From: JAUVXY01 sp964392345
GTDB taxonomy: Bacteria > Actinomycetota > Humimicrobiia > Humimicrobiales > Humimicrobiaceae
Assembly: GCA_964392345.1 (NCBI GenBank)
Contig: CAYMPQ010000025.1
Span: 1 to 21,084 of the forward strand
DNA length: 21,084 nt
Direction: 5' to 3'
How positions within the stretch are numbered: the first letter of the stretch is position 1; each line of letters starts with the position of its first letter. Position numbers and translations under genes: made by a program. The notes under the pieces are model-generated. The model was given only the letters and a program-made list of their open reading frames with translations. It had not been told where the DNA came from and did not search any database. This document shows positions 6,973 through 14,984 of this stretch, piece after piece.

Positions 6973-7779
6973 CTATTGCACATATCCAAAGCCTTTTAAA
7001 AAATCATATGATTTTTTTACTGCTTTATTGATTTCTTCTAAAGATCTTTTTTTACCATCGAATTCTATTTCAACACTAATTGGACCAGCATAATCTTTTA
7101 TTAGATTGAAAACTTTCTTAAAATCTATAATCCCTTCACCAAGGGCAGGAAAATTCCATTCTTGTAATTTTCCTGTACCATGGTCCTTTAAATGAATATA
7201 GCCCATAACAGGCAGTGCATATTTCAGGTCTTCTTCGGGTCTTACTCCTCCAAAGTAGACTACATTTGCTGTATCGTAATTTAATTTGACATTTGGATGA
7301 CCTGCCTTTTTTATTATCTGCGCTCCTATTTTACCAGTATTGCACCAGCCGCCATGCATTTCGAGACAGATAGTAATATCTTTGTCTTTTGCATAATCTC
7401 CTAATTCTTTTATTATTGAGTAAAACTTCTTTTCATCTTCCCCGGTCTTTACCTCTCCTGTATCAGTGGTCACAAACTTGACCCCTGCAAGACCTGCAAA
7501 ATCCAGGACTTTCTTAAAATCATCAATACAGTTTTCTTTCATCATCCTCGTATGCCCTGCAATACACTGCAACGTAAGGCCATAGCCTGCACACGATTTC
7601 AGTACATTGTCTATTATCTCTTTATTAACCCCTTTTTCTGGTCTGGGAATGTGCTCAAAGTATTCAGGGGCACTCGCAAGTTCGATATATTTAAAACCTG
7701 CTTTAGAAATGCCTTCCATCGCTTCTTCACCATTGTAATTAGGATAAGTAGAAGTTACTACAGCAATTGTCTTTTTCAT
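6973..7779 (-). CDS. Sugar phosphate isomerase/epimerase (AP-endonuclease-2 TIM barrel)
   Basis: This 268-residue metal-dependent TIM barrel belongs to the family with xylose isomerase-like, IolE/IolI and ketose 3-epimerase enzymes. The expected metal ligands line up: ICLEMHGG (Glu140), KLNYDTANVVYFGG (Asp169), YIHLKDHG (His196 with His200 nearby) and ISVEIEF (Glu237). It starts with KKTIAVVTSTYPN at the ATG at 7779, preceded by GAGAAGGG about 7 nt away. The most likely role is to isomerise, epimerise or dehydrate the keto sugar made by the neighbouring dehydrogenase. Relatives of this fold also act as beta-eliminating deglycosidases (DgpC-type) in C-glycoside degradation. The 144-bp gap to the next gene (6829-6972) shows no clear terminator. 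Confidence 0.85.
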   Translation of the reverse strand: MKKTIAVVTSTYPNYNGEEAMEGISKAGFKYIELASAPEYFEHIPRPEKGVNKEIIDNVLKSCAGYGLTLQCIAGHTRMMKENCIDDFKKVLDFAGLAGVKFVTTDTGEVKTGEDEKKFYSIIKELGDYAKDKDITICLEMHGGWCNTGKIGAQIIKKAGHPNVKLNYDTANVVYFGGVRPEEDLKYALPVMGYIHLKDHGTGKLQEWNFPALGEGIIDFKKVFNLIKDYAGPISVEIEFDGKKRSLEEINKAVKKSYDFLKGFGYVQ

Positions 7780-7915
7780 TTTTTTTCCCTTCTCATTTAT
7801 TTTTTAAAACAGCTATGCTAATAATAAACAAATATTTAAATCAAGACCGTTAGCTCAGGCTTTTTAAAATTTCTACACCTATTATTTGTGTCCAGGTTAT
7901 TTTATTATTACTATT

Positions 7916-8617
7916 CTATGGCAATATTCTCTTTATGAGTCCCTGTGGATACATCTTTTGCTGTGTGAAGGCTTCTGCATATTCTACTCCTGCCTGAAAT
8001 CCCCTGAATTTTCCAACAGTCTTAATAAACTCTGCAGAATCACAATTATGCATCTCTTTGAGCCAGCCTAACTGGGACTCCATTTTCATCATCATATCTA
8101 TCTTGGTATCAATGGTCCCGGATATATCAACATATTCATCAGGGCTAAAATTAACACCTGCTATTGTATCCATATAATATAGGTATGGTAATTTAGTCGT
8201 AGGAGGAAAATCTGTTTTCCAGAGTGCCAGATTTGCAAGGTAGGTAGCCTCAAAGACTAGTTTACTTATATTGATATGGTCCGAGTGATAGTCATCGGGA
8301 CTTTGAGTGATCACCAGATCTGGATCTGCCTGTCTTAAGACATCTATGATCTTAATTCTTGATTTTAAATCCAGCACAATCTCTCCGTCAAAAATCTCAG
8401 CTGATATTGAAACAGCCCCTATTATTTCAGCTGAAGCAATAGCTTCTTTTCTTCTTATGACAGCCAGCTCTTCTGATGAATAAACCTTGCTGCCTCTATT
8501 GCCATTACAAGCATGGCATATAAAAACTTCGTTTCCAAGCTTTGCAAATTTTGCCATTGTTCCCGCACAAAGCAATTCGACATCATCAGGATGTGCCCCT
8601 ATCGCAAGAACTTTCAT
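7916..8617 (-). CDS. PIG-L family N-acetylglucosaminyl deacetylase
   Basis: This zinc-dependent LmbE/PIG-L hydrolase (233 residues) removes the acetyl group from N-acetylglucosamine units attached to a carrier or another sugar. Relatives include BshB and MshB in thiol synthesis and the archaeal chitobiose deacetylase. Zinc motif AHPDDVELLCAGT lies near the N-terminus (His9, Asp11, Asp12). RKEAIASAEIIG is the typical next helix, and DYHSDH (109-114) supplies the third zinc ligand. I prefer the second ATG (8617), because AAAGG lies 9 nt upstream of it but only 3 nt from the first ATG (8623). The gene follows the ABC permease in the same direction. Since no NagA is encoded here, this enzyme may supply the deacetylation step of the pathway. 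Confidence 0.85.
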   Translation of the reverse strand: MKVLAIGAHPDDVELLCAGTMAKFAKLGNEVFICHACNGNRGSKVYSSEELAVIRRKEAIASAEIIGAVSISAEIFDGEIVLDLKSRIKIIDVLRQADPDLVITQSPDDYHSDHINISKLVFEATYLANLALWKTDFPPTTKLPYLYYMDTIAGVNFSPDEYVDISGTIDTKIDMMMKMESQLGWLKEMHNCDSAEFIKTVGKFRGFQAGVEYAEAFTQQKMYPQGLIKRILP

Positions 8618-8700
8618 ATTCATACACCTTTCGTCAATAATACTTATAACTTATATTAATTTGTAAAAAAGAGGGGAGACAAATTTATAAAAATTACTTT

Positions 8701-9690
8701 CTACCGCCTCATCCGTCCGATATTGCTTATAACCGTAGCGATTACGATTATTGCGCCCAAAATAATAGTCTGGGTAAATGAAGATACCCCGATTATGTTC
8801 AATGAATTACTTAAGATACCTAGAAGCAGGACTCCAAAAAATGCACCGACAAGGCTTCCCCTGCCGCCTTCAAAGGTAATACCACCAATTATAGCAGCAG
8901 CAAGTGCCTGCAGTGCCAAATTCGCTCCGACATCTGCCTGGACCATTCCTAGCCTTGATATAAGAATGAGTGCAGCAAAACCTACTATAAGTCCTGATAA
9001 TGTATAAATTGATATTACATGCAAATCAACGTTGATTCCGGACAAATATGCAGCAAGAGAGTTGCCCCCGATAGAATTCAACCTTCTACCGTATTTTGTA
9101 TATTTTCTTAAGAAAAATGAAAATGCAAATATTGCTAAAAATAATATTACAGCTACAGGAACAACACCACCTATCTTTGTTTGTCCAAGAAATTCAAACT
9201 GGCCTGTAATAGATTGGGGTCTTCCACCTCCGACTATTAAAGCTATTCCCAGGAAGACATAATTCATACCTAATGTAATAATAAGAGGGGTGACTTTACT
9301 TTTAGCAATTATCAGGCCATTAATAAAACCAAATATCATGCCTAAAGCAAGGGCTGCAATTACACTTAAAAAAATGCTTTTCCCTGATAAAAGCATCCTT
9401 GCAAAAACGATGGCAATAAGCCCAGTCATATTGCCTATTGAAATATCAAGACCTCCAGATACCATCAGCAAAGACATGCACATCGTCAGGATACCCAGTA
9501 TGGAAATCTGCTGCATGACATTTAAAAAGTTTCTGAGGGTTAAAAAATTCGGATTTAGTGCACTGGCAATTACTACTATTATAATAATTACTAAAACTAG
9601 ATACAAAATCTGGTTGTTTAAAAATCTCAGTCTTCTTAAAGTAGAACCTATCCCATTTCCTTTTTGTTTGATTTCTTTAGAGTTTGACAC
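8701..9690 (-). CDS. RbsC-type sugar ABC transporter permease
   Basis: This 329-residue inner-membrane protein of the BPD_transp_2 family carries around eight to ten hydrophobic segments. Family marks include FLTLRNFLNVMQQ near the N-terminus, GGLDISIGNMTGL (the permease sequence that contacts the ATPase region in RbsC-type systems), TPLIITLGMNYVF and GGITFEGGRGSLVGAFFGVLLLG near the C-terminus. The start is a GTG at 9688-9690, with GGAGG 9 nt upstream inside the end of the ATPase gene; only 2 nt separate the two genes, so they are coupled. It forms the transport channel with the RbsA-like ATPase. Ribose, galactose and many other sugars use this class, so the family alone does not give the substrate. 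Confidence 0.92.
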   Translation of the reverse strand: MSNSKEIKQKGNGIGSTLRRLRFLNNQILYLVLVIIIIVVIASALNPNFLTLRNFLNVMQQISILGILTMCMSLLMVSGGLDISIGNMTGLIAIVFARMLLSGKSIFLSVIAALALGMIFGFINGLIIAKSKVTPLIITLGMNYVFLGIALIVGGGRPQSITGQFEFLGQTKIGGVVPVAVILFLAIFAFSFFLRKYTKYGRRLNSIGGNSLAAYLSGINVDLHVISIYTLSGLIVGFAALILISRLGMVQADVGANLALQALAAAIIGGITFEGGRGSLVGAFFGVLLLGILSNSLNIIGVSSFTQTIILGAIIVIATVISNIGRMRR

Positions 9691-9692
9691 CT

Positions 9693-11207
9693 TTAATTTC
9701 CTCCCATAAAGCCTGATAAAATATTTTCTTCATTAATTTCACTTTTTTCGAGTACTTTTGAAATTTCATAATCCCTGATTATGATTATCCTGTCACTTAA
9801 TGATCTGAGCTCCGGCATTTCTGAAGAAACCATAATAATCGATTTTCCGCTTGCAGCAAGTTCTGTAAACAGCCCGTACACTTCAGTTTTTGCATTTACA
9901 TCGATGCCGTGTGTGGGCTCATCTACAATTAGTATATTAACGCCTTTAAAAAGCCATTTTGCAAGAACTACTTTTTGCTGATTACCACCGCTTAAAAATT
10001 CTATTTCTTTATCTAGAGACGGAGTTTTTATATTTAATTTCTTTACATATTCATTACATAATTTTCTTTCTTTGGCTAAATTTAAAAATATTTTTCCTAT
10101 ATTATCAAGCCCAACCACAGTAATATTCTGGTCGACCGGCAATCCCATGAAAAGGCCGTCTACCTTTTTACTTTCAGTAAGAAGTGCAATTCCTGATTTA
10201 ACTGCTTGAACCGGGTTTGCAGGAGTAATATCTTTTCCTTTATAGAAAACTTTTCCCTGGTACTTCCTGTAAGCCCCGAAAATTGCCCGTACAATTTCTG
10301 AGCGTCCTGCACCTTTTAACCCGGCAATGCCAAGTATTTCTCCTTGTCTTACTTTAAAATTTATAGGCTTTGAAGATTGTTTAAGCTTAAGGTTGCGTAC
10401 TTCAAAAACATAATCACCTACCGGACTTTCTTTTTTCTTATAGAAAAGATCTACCGGGCGCCCTATCATTTCTTTTGCAAGATCGTCAGATTCATAAGTT
10501 TCTACACTTTTATCATGAGTTTTAATAACGATACCATCCCTTAGAACTGTTACCCTGTCAGCAACTTCAATAATCTCATCCAGGTCATGAGCAATATAAA
10601 TAACGCCTACTCCTTCTTTTGAGATCTTCTTTACCATCTGTATTACAAGCCCGATATCATTAGTATTAAAAGCCTGTGTTGGTTCATCAAGAATTAGCAC
10701 TTTTGGCTTTTGGGCCAGAGCTTTAAGTATTTTAATAAATTGCTGATCAGATGGGCTTAATCTTTCATATATTTCATCAACCCTGATATTTATTCCTAAT
10801 TGTTTTGCAAGCTCATTTGCCACATTAATCATGGTCTTATAGCTTACAAAGAATTTTTTACTGTCAACCAGTTCAGTGCCTAAAAAAATATTCTCTGCAG
10901 CAGTTATTCCCGGGACAAGAATATCTTCCTGGTAAACAGTCTGAATTCCCAGTCTTCTTGCTATGTGGGGTGTAAAAAAATTATGTTTTTCGCCACTTAT
11001 AATCATTTCTCCATTGTTAGGTTGAAATGCACCAGACAATATCTTTATAAATGTTGATTTGCCGGCACCATTTTCCCCAATCAAACCATGGACTTCTCCA
11101 TTATAAAGATCAAAGTTGAAATTTATGAGAGCCTTTACGCCGGGAAATTCTTTGGAAAGGTTTTTTATATCTAATATTTTTTCTTTTTCTAATAACTTGT
11201 TTACCAT
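9693..11207 (-). CDS. RbsA-type sugar ABC transporter ATP-binding protein
   Basis: This 504-residue fused double ATPase powers carbohydrate import (CUT2 class). The first half has Walker A GENGAGKS (44-51), a changed signature LSPSDQQ (150-156) and Walker B LILDEPT (171-177). The second half has a degenerate Walker A GLKGAGRS (296-303), a good signature LSGGNQQ (405-411) and Walker B LIVDEPTHGID (426-436). An altered second Walker A is normal for RbsA, MglA and XylG. The ATG at 11207 has only a weak SD site (GGAT), unlike the strong one before the binding protein. With the intercistronic hairpin upstream, this suggests the ATPase is made in smaller amounts than the binding protein. Confidence 0.93.
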   Translation of the reverse strand: MVNKLLEKEKILDIKNLSKEFPGVKALINFNFDLYNGEVHGLIGENGAGKSTFIKILSGAFQPNNGEMIISGEKHNFFTPHIARRLGIQTVYQEDILVPGITAAENIFLGTELVDSKKFFVSYKTMINVANELAKQLGINIRVDEIYERLSPSDQQFIKILKALAQKPKVLILDEPTQAFNTNDIGLVIQMVKKISKEGVGVIYIAHDLDEIIEVADRVTVLRDGIVIKTHDKSVETYESDDLAKEMIGRPVDLFYKKKESPVGDYVFEVRNLKLKQSSKPINFKVRQGEILGIAGLKGAGRSEIVRAIFGAYRKYQGKVFYKGKDITPANPVQAVKSGIALLTESKKVDGLFMGLPVDQNITVVGLDNIGKIFLNLAKERKLCNEYVKKLNIKTPSLDKEIEFLSGGNQQKVVLAKWLFKGVNILIVDEPTHGIDVNAKTEVYGLFTELAASGKSIIMVSSEMPELRSLSDRIIIIRDYEISKVLEKSEINEENILSGFMGGN

Positions 11208-11253
11208 ATGCTATCCATATAAAAATTTGTAATTGCTGCTTTGGTATTTTATG

Positions 11254-11295
11254 TTTTGCGGTCTTATGATTGTTTAAAAACATAAGACCGCAAAA
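11254..11295 (-). promoter_or_regulatory. 15-bp intercistronic stem-loop after the binding-protein gene
   Basis: TTTTGCGGTCTTATG (11254-11268) pairs perfectly with CATAAGACCGCAAAA (11281-11295) around a 12-nt loop. It lies in the 138-bp gap between the binding protein and ATPase genes. In the direction of transcription no T-run follows, so it is better read as an mRNA-stabilising or partially attenuating structure than as a full terminator. Such hairpins raise binding protein over membrane components in other sugar ABC operons. Confidence 0.7.
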
Positions 11296-11345
11296 ACAAT
11301 TCAAGTACTGATGATTAATTTAAATACATATTAGCTGGAAACGGT

Positions 11346-12446
11346 TTACCAGGAATCCAATCCACCTACATATTCAAACATATCTTCAGATGCCTCCCAT
11401 GGAATACCTTCGTCAAGATTATCTTTTGTAATTACCATGTTAGGCAGGGCTATGAATTTTTCTGGAGGCTCTATTCCCTCTGATACATACAGCCACATTG
11501 CCTTAAACAACCAGAGACCCTGCAGAGAAACCGGTGATGCAACAGTTGCATCAATGATACCTGTATCAAACTGTTTAAGTCCAGTTGGTCCGCCACCAGT
11601 AGCGATAATAGGAACCGTGCCTTCAAGTCCGGCATCTTTTAATGCATTATAAGCGCCTTGAGCAATTGGTTCATTGTTTGCAAAAATCGCATCGAACTCA
11701 GCTCCTGATGCTATAACGTCAGACACCTCAGGTTGAGCAGTTTGTGTATCCCATTGAGTATCTTTTCTGATAGCAACAGTAGTGCCACTTGTTGACTCAG
11801 CAAGAGCTCTTTCTACTCCTGCTTCATAAGCTTCGACGATTCCCATTCCTGGCTGTCCTCTTACATAAAGTATCTTCGCACCAGGATAGTTTTCATCAAG
11901 CCATTTTATAGCCTGATAACCAATGTTATCATATTCACAGGCTACATTAAAAACATAATCGCCCATGAAATCATATTCAATCAGATCGGAGCTCAGTTTG
12001 GTGTTTTCAAAGAAAATAGGAATCCCTGCTTCTTTTGCTAGTTCTGAATACTGCTCTCCACTTTCAGGTGTCCAAATAAATACGCCGATTGCATCTACTC
12101 CTTTACTTACCAGATCTTCAAGATTGGCTAATTGTTTTGCACCATCCCAACCAGCATCAATAACCTGTACATCTACACCCTTTGAAGCAGCGGCAAACTC
12201 AAAGTTTTCGACACTGTAGCCGTTCCATTCATCTGACAGTGCAGTAGGAAGATTACCAAAAACTAACTTCTTTGCAGGCGTGGTCTCTTCAGCAACTTCC
12301 TCCTCTTCTTCTTCAACCACAGCTTCCTCTTCTTCTTCAACCACAGCTTCCTCTTCTTCTACTTGCTTACAACCGCTGAGTCCTATGGTAGCGATTAATG
12401 ATATAATCACTGCCATCACCATTAATAATATTAGCTTCCTTTTCAT
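11346..12446 (-). CDS. RbsB-type sugar-binding lipoprotein
   Basis: This 366-residue type I periplasmic binding protein (Peripla_BP_4) would capture the substrate outside the membrane and deliver it to the RbsA/RbsC pair. A signal peptide, MKRKLILLMVMAVIISLI onwards, ends in lipobox LSGC with Cys26 as the lipid anchor. Residues 30-55 are an acidic linker of Glu runs broken by AVV, encoded by a 24-bp DNA repeat. The folded domain starts at KKLVFGNLP; it includes GVDAIGVFIWTPE, ILYVRGQPGMG, FDAIFANNEPIAQGA and a late IIDATVASP. The start has GGAGGG close upstream. The distance from typical ribose-binding proteins is evident, so the ligand is not predictable; the surrounding genes point to an amino sugar or glycoside. 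Confidence 0.92.
   Translation of the reverse strand: MKRKLILLMVMAVIISLIATIGLSGCKQVEEEEAVVEEEEEAVVEEEEEEVAEETTPAKKLVFGNLPTALSDEWNGYSVENFEFAAASKGVDVQVIDAGWDGAKQLANLEDLVSKGVDAIGVFIWTPESGEQYSELAKEAGIPIFFENTKLSSDLIEYDFMGDYVFNVACEYDNIGYQAIKWLDENYPGAKILYVRGQPGMGIVEAYEAGVERALAESTSGTTVAIRKDTQWDTQTAQPEVSDVIASGAEFDAIFANNEPIAQGAYNALKDAGLEGTVPIIATGGGPTGLKQFDTGIIDATVASPVSLQGLWLFKAMWLYVSEGIEPPEKFIALPNMVITKDNLDEGIPWEASEDMFEYVGGLDSW
12314..12361 (-). repeat. Two tandem 24-bp units encoding an acidic linker
   Basis: Units at 12314-12337 and 12338-12361 differ only in the last base; a partial further copy flanks them. They keep the reading frame and encode the EEEEE-AVV repeats between the lipid anchor and the folded domain of the binding protein. 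Replication slippage would change linker length in steps of eight residues. Confidence 0.8.
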
Positions 12447-12459
12447 CTTTCCCTCCTTC

Positions 12460-12484
12460 TTTTAATAAAGATCTTTTATTAAAA
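12460..12484 (-). promoter_or_regulatory. AT-rich palindrome just upstream of the binding-protein gene
   Basis: TTTTAATAAA (12460-12469) and TTTATTAAAA (12475-12484) are perfect 10-bp arms around a 5-nt centre. The element lies in the 91-bp gap, immediately upstream of the SD site of the binding-protein gene. It could be an operator for an internal promoter or a weak RNA hairpin; I cannot tell which. Confidence 0.45.
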
Positions 12485-12537
12485 CTTAATAAAACTTACT
12501 ACATTTACTTCATTTTTTCCACACAATCCCTGAATCC

Positions 12538-14685
12538 TTAAAAACCAAGCTGCTTCTTAACATCTATTGGAAGATCATCTATTAGTGCTCCGTTCAGGTT
12601 TTTAACGCAATAATCCGGGTTCAGCGTAAGACTGAACGATGCCCCTTCTTTAACAGCGGCATGCAGATTTCTAGGACTTTTAGCATCTCCAACAGTAACC
12701 ACAGGGATTCCTGCAACATCGAGTTTCTCAAATACATCAGCTAAAGCTGTATTGGGTTTTGTATAGCATGTTACAATGTCATCTGCTTCTATTACCGTAA
12801 TTTTCAAGTTTTTATCTATTATTTTCACTTCCTTCTCACCTATGCCATATAGTGTCGAGTTCTCAAATACCTTAACCGGGTATTTGTATGGGCGTGAATG
12901 AAGTGCTTCAGCATCGCCCTGTGCCATACGTTTTCGAAGAACATACATGTGTATTACTTCTACGCTGGAACCAAATTCTTTTCTGTCAGTGACAACAGTT
13001 ACATCTTTACCGGCCGCACCAAGAAAAGCTACCATATCAGCAGCACCATAGTGGTCACCCCAGATTATTACTTTCTCGCCTAATTTTCGGTTCTTACGGC
13101 CGCTGTCTTTAGGATAAAATTCGCAAGTAGTCTTTGGACAGGCAAATACTTCCTCTAATGAAACTACTCTCTCTTTTAGTCCACCAACTTCAGGTACATA
13201 GCTTACTGCACCGGTAGCATTAAGTACGACTTCGTAGTTCTTCAGCTCTTCTAAGGTAGGCTCATGTTCCATTTTAACTTCGACACCCAGATCACGAATC
13301 TCATGCCTCAGCCAGTCAGCATACCATTTCATCTTTTCTTTACCAGGAACCAGGCAACAACCCAGGATAGCACCGCCTAATTCGTCTTTCTTTTCGAAGA
13401 TAGTCGGTTTGTGTCCACGAAGTGTGGCCCATCGCGCGGCTTCCATACCAGCAGGACCGCCGCCGACAATCGCAACTTTCATTGCACGGCTACTTTTTTC
13501 TTTATCCATATTATAAAAATTAAGATCTCCACAAACTGGATTGATCGCGCATGCGATATCCTTCTTTGCCATCAGAGACTCTTGCCAGCAGCCTGTAAGG
13601 CAAGAGATACACTTACGGATCTTTTCAGGCTTGCCAAGCTGAACTTTTGTCGGCCAATAAGGATCAGCCAGCGCCCCACGGCACATACCGATCATATCAG
13701 CCTTGCCTTCAGCAATTATGCTCTCACAAAACTCAGGAGTTCGCAGAGCATGGCTGATGATTACCGGTATCTTTACAAGTGGTTTTACTGCTTCAGCTGA
13801 GTATATTGTCCAACCCTCGTTATACTGCATGGGATCAAACCCTGCACCTGGAGTCTCCTGAATACACTGGCTTAAATCTAAAGCTGCTGCTCCGCCTTCC
13901 TCTAAGGCTACAGCTATTCTCTTGCTTTCCTCAACATCTATTCCACCAGGAACCCACTCATTAGCTGAGAAACGTACAATAACTGGAAAATCATTTCCAC
14001 ATTTATTATGGATCTCTTTAATAACAGATAATGGGAAAAGCATACGGTTTTCAAAACTGCCGCCGAAACGGTCTATCCGACGGTTAAGGTATGGGCTCAA
14101 GAAAGCTGACATAAGGTAACCATGTGCTGCGTGCAGACATACTGCATCAAATCCTGCTGCCTGGCATCTCCATGCTGCCAGGGACCACAATTCAATCTGG
14201 TCCAGGATTTCTTTTGTTTTCATGGCCCTGATCTCTTTACCTTTTTCTTCTGCATTTGCAAAAACGATCTCATGCCCCGCTGACCACGGAAGTTTGACTA
14301 CCTGGTCATTGGTTGACATTATGCTGCCTTTAGGCATAGGACACTGCCTGCCAGGATGCTGTATCTGGGGTATGGCAAGGGCACCATATTTTTGAATACT
14401 TTTTGCTAACCTGGCTAACCCGGGTATCATATTATCTTCATCAATAATTATACCAGTTATGGTTACTCGGCCAGTTTTGGAATCCGGCGTACATCCACCA
14501 ATATTGATCATACTGTAGCCACCCTTAGCTATCTCTGAATACACCGCTATATCCAGTTCACTGACAGAGCCATCGGCATTTGAACAACTAATAGCTGTGG
14601 GCTCGAAGTTAATTCTGTTTTTAGCTACTACGCTGCCAATGCGTAATGGTTTAAAAAGATTTGGGTAATTTTGTTTCTCAATCAT
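12538..14685 (-). CDS. Fe-S/FAD/FMN 'old yellow enzyme' family NADH:flavin oxidoreductase (2,4-dienoyl-CoA reductase-like)
   Basis: This 715-residue three-part enzyme has the layout of E. coli FadH and related ene-reductases. An N-terminal FMN barrel (about 1-350) carries PQIQHPGRQ (106-114), CLHAAHGYLMSAFLSPYLN (183-201) and RFGGSFENR. A 4Fe-4S site follows (Cys359, Cys362, Cys366, Cys379), then an FAD/NAD domain starting KVAIVGGGPAGMEAARWA (403-420). Electrons pass from NADH through FAD and the cluster to FMN and reduce an activated C=C bond. The family also includes BaiCD and trimethylamine dehydrogenase, so the name gives no substrate. Its place at the head of a sugar-import operon is unusual for fatty-acid work and suggests reduction of an unsaturated sugar or aglycone. 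The ATG at 14685 follows GGAGG at a 10-nt spacing. Confidence 0.88.
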   Translation of the reverse strand: MIEKQNYPNLFKPLRIGSVVAKNRINFEPTAISCSNADGSVSELDIAVYSEIAKGGYSMINIGGCTPDSKTGRVTITGIIIDEDNMIPGLARLAKSIQKYGALAIPQIQHPGRQCPMPKGSIMSTNDQVVKLPWSAGHEIVFANAEEKGKEIRAMKTKEILDQIELWSLAAWRCQAAGFDAVCLHAAHGYLMSAFLSPYLNRRIDRFGGSFENRMLFPLSVIKEIHNKCGNDFPVIVRFSANEWVPGGIDVEESKRIAVALEEGGAAALDLSQCIQETPGAGFDPMQYNEGWTIYSAEAVKPLVKIPVIISHALRTPEFCESIIAEGKADMIGMCRGALADPYWPTKVQLGKPEKIRKCISCLTGCWQESLMAKKDIACAINPVCGDLNFYNMDKEKSSRAMKVAIVGGGPAGMEAARWATLRGHKPTIFEKKDELGGAILGCCLVPGKEKMKWYADWLRHEIRDLGVEVKMEHEPTLEELKNYEVVLNATGAVSYVPEVGGLKERVVSLEEVFACPKTTCEFYPKDSGRKNRKLGEKVIIWGDHYGAADMVAFLGAAGKDVTVVTDRKEFGSSVEVIHMYVLRKRMAQGDAEALHSRPYKYPVKVFENSTLYGIGEKEVKIIDKNLKITVIEADDIVTCYTKPNTALADVFEKLDVAGIPVVTVGDAKSPRNLHAAVKEGASFSLTLNPDYCVKNLNGALIDDLPIDVKKQLGF

Positions 14686-14984
14686 AAATTATTCTCCTCC
14701 CTCCCTCTATATTACATTTAAAATGTAAATTCGTAATATTTCTTCCTTATTTTTTTATGCTTTAAATGTCACCTCCTTTTTTATTATTAACATCTATGTT
14801 GTACCCAGCTATCACCTCCTTGCATAATAAGATAATAATATACCTTTTTTGCTTAACCCTACACCTCTTTTATAACCTTTGCCACACTTTCTATCCCTAT
14901 CTATTTGAAATAAATCTGCTCTAATTGTATGTACTCGTCACCGCCAGCTTATTATTAGCACAATAATTTTATCAATATACATAA
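14686..14984 (-). other. 299-bp leader between deaminase and reductase genes, with two orphan SD sequences
   Basis: No gene of convincing length lies here. On the minus strand AAGGAGGTGA, a full match to the 16S anti-SD, occurs at 14812-14821 and again at 14769-14778, 43 nt apart, and neither is followed by a proper ORF. The only small frames are a 12-codon ATG frame (14787-14825) that has no SD of its own and spans the upstream element, and very short GTG frames inside the SDs. I recognise no riboswitch or T-box. No consensus promoter is clear, so it is open whether the reductase gene has its own start of transcription or is read from the ROK promoter. Confidence 0.5.
14710..14726 (-). promoter_or_regulatory. 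17-bp palindrome, candidate operator before the reductase gene
   Basis: TTACATTT (14710-14717) and AAATGTAA (14719-14726) are perfect 8-bp arms around one base. It lies 24 bp upstream of the reductase ATG, before its SD. It does not match the palindrome in front of the ROK gene, so a different regulator, or none, may act here. Confidence 0.5.

Noticed and set aside
12538..14685. Assignment as fatty-acid FadH or bile-acid BaiCD
   Set aside because: The domain layout matches, but no fatty-acid or bile-acid genes are present. Only the family is supported.
14787..14825. 12-codon ATG frame in the reductase leader as a small peptide gene
   Set aside because: It has no SD at proper spacing, and the strong SD lies inside it. 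Not enough to call a gene.
14686..14984. Riboswitch or T-box in the leader
   Set aside because: I find no recognisable T-box, cobalamin, glmS or other conserved motif, and no terminator-antiterminator pair.
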